Shown: one piece after another, positions 63,177-64,000 of the stretch | Layout of the letters: each line of letters starts with the position of its first letter | Position numbering within the stretch: the first letter of the stretch is position 1 | Source: Ecdyonurus torrentis | Taxonomy: Eukaryota; Arthropoda; Insecta; Ephemeroptera; Heptageniidae | DNA length: 64,000 nucleotides | Assembly (NCBI GenBank): GCA_949318235.1 | Contig: OX439131.1 | Location: 26,227,403-26,291,402 of the forward strand | Reading direction: 5' to 3' | Notes under the pieces: model-generated | Told to the model about the DNA's origin: nothing | What the model saw: only the letters and a program-made list of their open reading frames with translations | Databases searched by the model: none | Position numbers and translations under genes: made by a program

Positions 63177-64000
63177 CTGAAACATAAAAATCATTCAATC
63201 TTATTATAAAGTTTATTTATTGGCAAACGATTATATTGCATTTTGATTATATATACAGCCGATAGGATAAATGCTAAGCAATCATAACAACATTAATCAC
63301 TTTATAGATATTTTAAATGTTTAAGTTTTATAAGAATTAGGACTTGCATTATAACTCGTCAGGTTATATAATTTATTTGTAAAATTACGGATACATATTT
63401 CAAAATATTTTTGCACGAATCGTGAAAATAAATCAAAACTGATTATTACTAATCATTCATCAGATAATTCGAATTAAAATTGTTCAATAATTTTAATCAT
63501 ACCTATTAAAAAGTTATTATTATTACTTAAAACACCTGTTATATAAAATAAAAAGCAAGTTAAACGCATGAAGTGAGGCAATTAATGTAACATCAATTAA
63601 TGTGAGAATTACGTTCCATTTCTCTCAAGAAAAATTTAACACATTGGAGAAAATAATACAATAAAAAAAAATGCAGTAAAAAATATTGTCAGGAAGTTTA
63701 ACACGAGCATAAAATTAAACACAATTGTTTTTAGGAAGTATAACATTAAAATGCATATAGAGCAAAATATATAATACTTCCTTAAAAGTATAATTATTTT
63801 ATATCGCAAAAAAAAAAAAAAAAAAAGTTAACATGAAAAGTGAAATTTCTGCGTAAATAAATTTAAAACGCAAAATAATACAAACAAATGCTATACATGA
63901 GTCATACAATACAAAAATTTCGTCATGTTATTCATCAATTATGATTAGCAGGTCTCAATGTCGAGCTTCGCAATTGTCTGCTTTATTTTGAACCGTATAT
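63177..64000. other. Intron of the PDZ gene running to the window edge
   Basis: AT-rich, A-run at about 63810-63828. No further exon was recognised. Confidence 0.5.

Overview
This is an AT-rich nuclear fragment from an invertebrate animal. Evidence: intron-bearing genes with GT-AG sites and metazoan orthologues (INTS3, PHAX, OPA1, VPS45, POLI), a GIY-YIG Penelope-like retroelement, and dense short inverted-repeat elements. I cannot assign a phylum from sequence alone. All gene names come from recalled family similarity, not from a search.

Layout. 1-2993: remnant of a pogo/Tigger-like DNA transposon (transposase on minus). 5098-5702: last exon of a Myb/SANT-like gene (plus). 7154-8735: two foldback elements. 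9489-10997: single-exon DNA polymerase iota (minus). 11078-12350: a candidate small two-exon gene ending 80 bp upstream of POLI. 13250-24669: INTS3 in 16 coding exons (minus). 25711-34668: VPS45 in 12 coding exons (plus), divergent from INTS3, with a 3.6-kb head-to-head Penelope-like pair in intron 5. 36062-44737: cytosolic asparaginyl-tRNA synthetase in 11 coding exons (minus), with a 2.9-kb foldback element in intron 2. 46021-48861: single-exon OPA1 (plus), divergent from NARS1. 49432-49674: UPF0729/C18orf32-like protein (plus). 51294-53366: PHAX in 5 exons (plus). 53372-62100: gene-poor, MITE-rich, simple-repeat-rich DNA. 62146-63176: last two exons of a PDZ-domain gene (minus).

The host genes are housekeeping functions: translesion synthesis, Integrator RNA processing, endosomal SNARE control, tRNA charging, mitochondrial fusion and snRNA export. 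They are not an operon-like pathway. INTS3 and PHAX both serve snRNA biogenesis, but their proximity may be chance. Exon boundaries were read from splice sites; reading phase closes across all INTS3, VPS45, NARS1 and PHAX exons, giving about 962, 566, 557 and 385 aa.

The most unusual content is the repeat fraction. (1) Five foldback elements share a terminus (TCGAYGNNNNNGCGR, allowing single mismatches) and carry tandem units of about 33 bp in their arms, although the unit sequences differ between elements. (2) A Penelope-like pair has identical 1749-bp arms and a 13-bp target duplication; its outer terminus recurs in several short foldback elements nearby. (3) A giant foldback between two C-runs carries a tRNA-like A/B box in each arm and has nested insertions. 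(4) Several MITE families carry TGACGTCA-type motifs in their arms.
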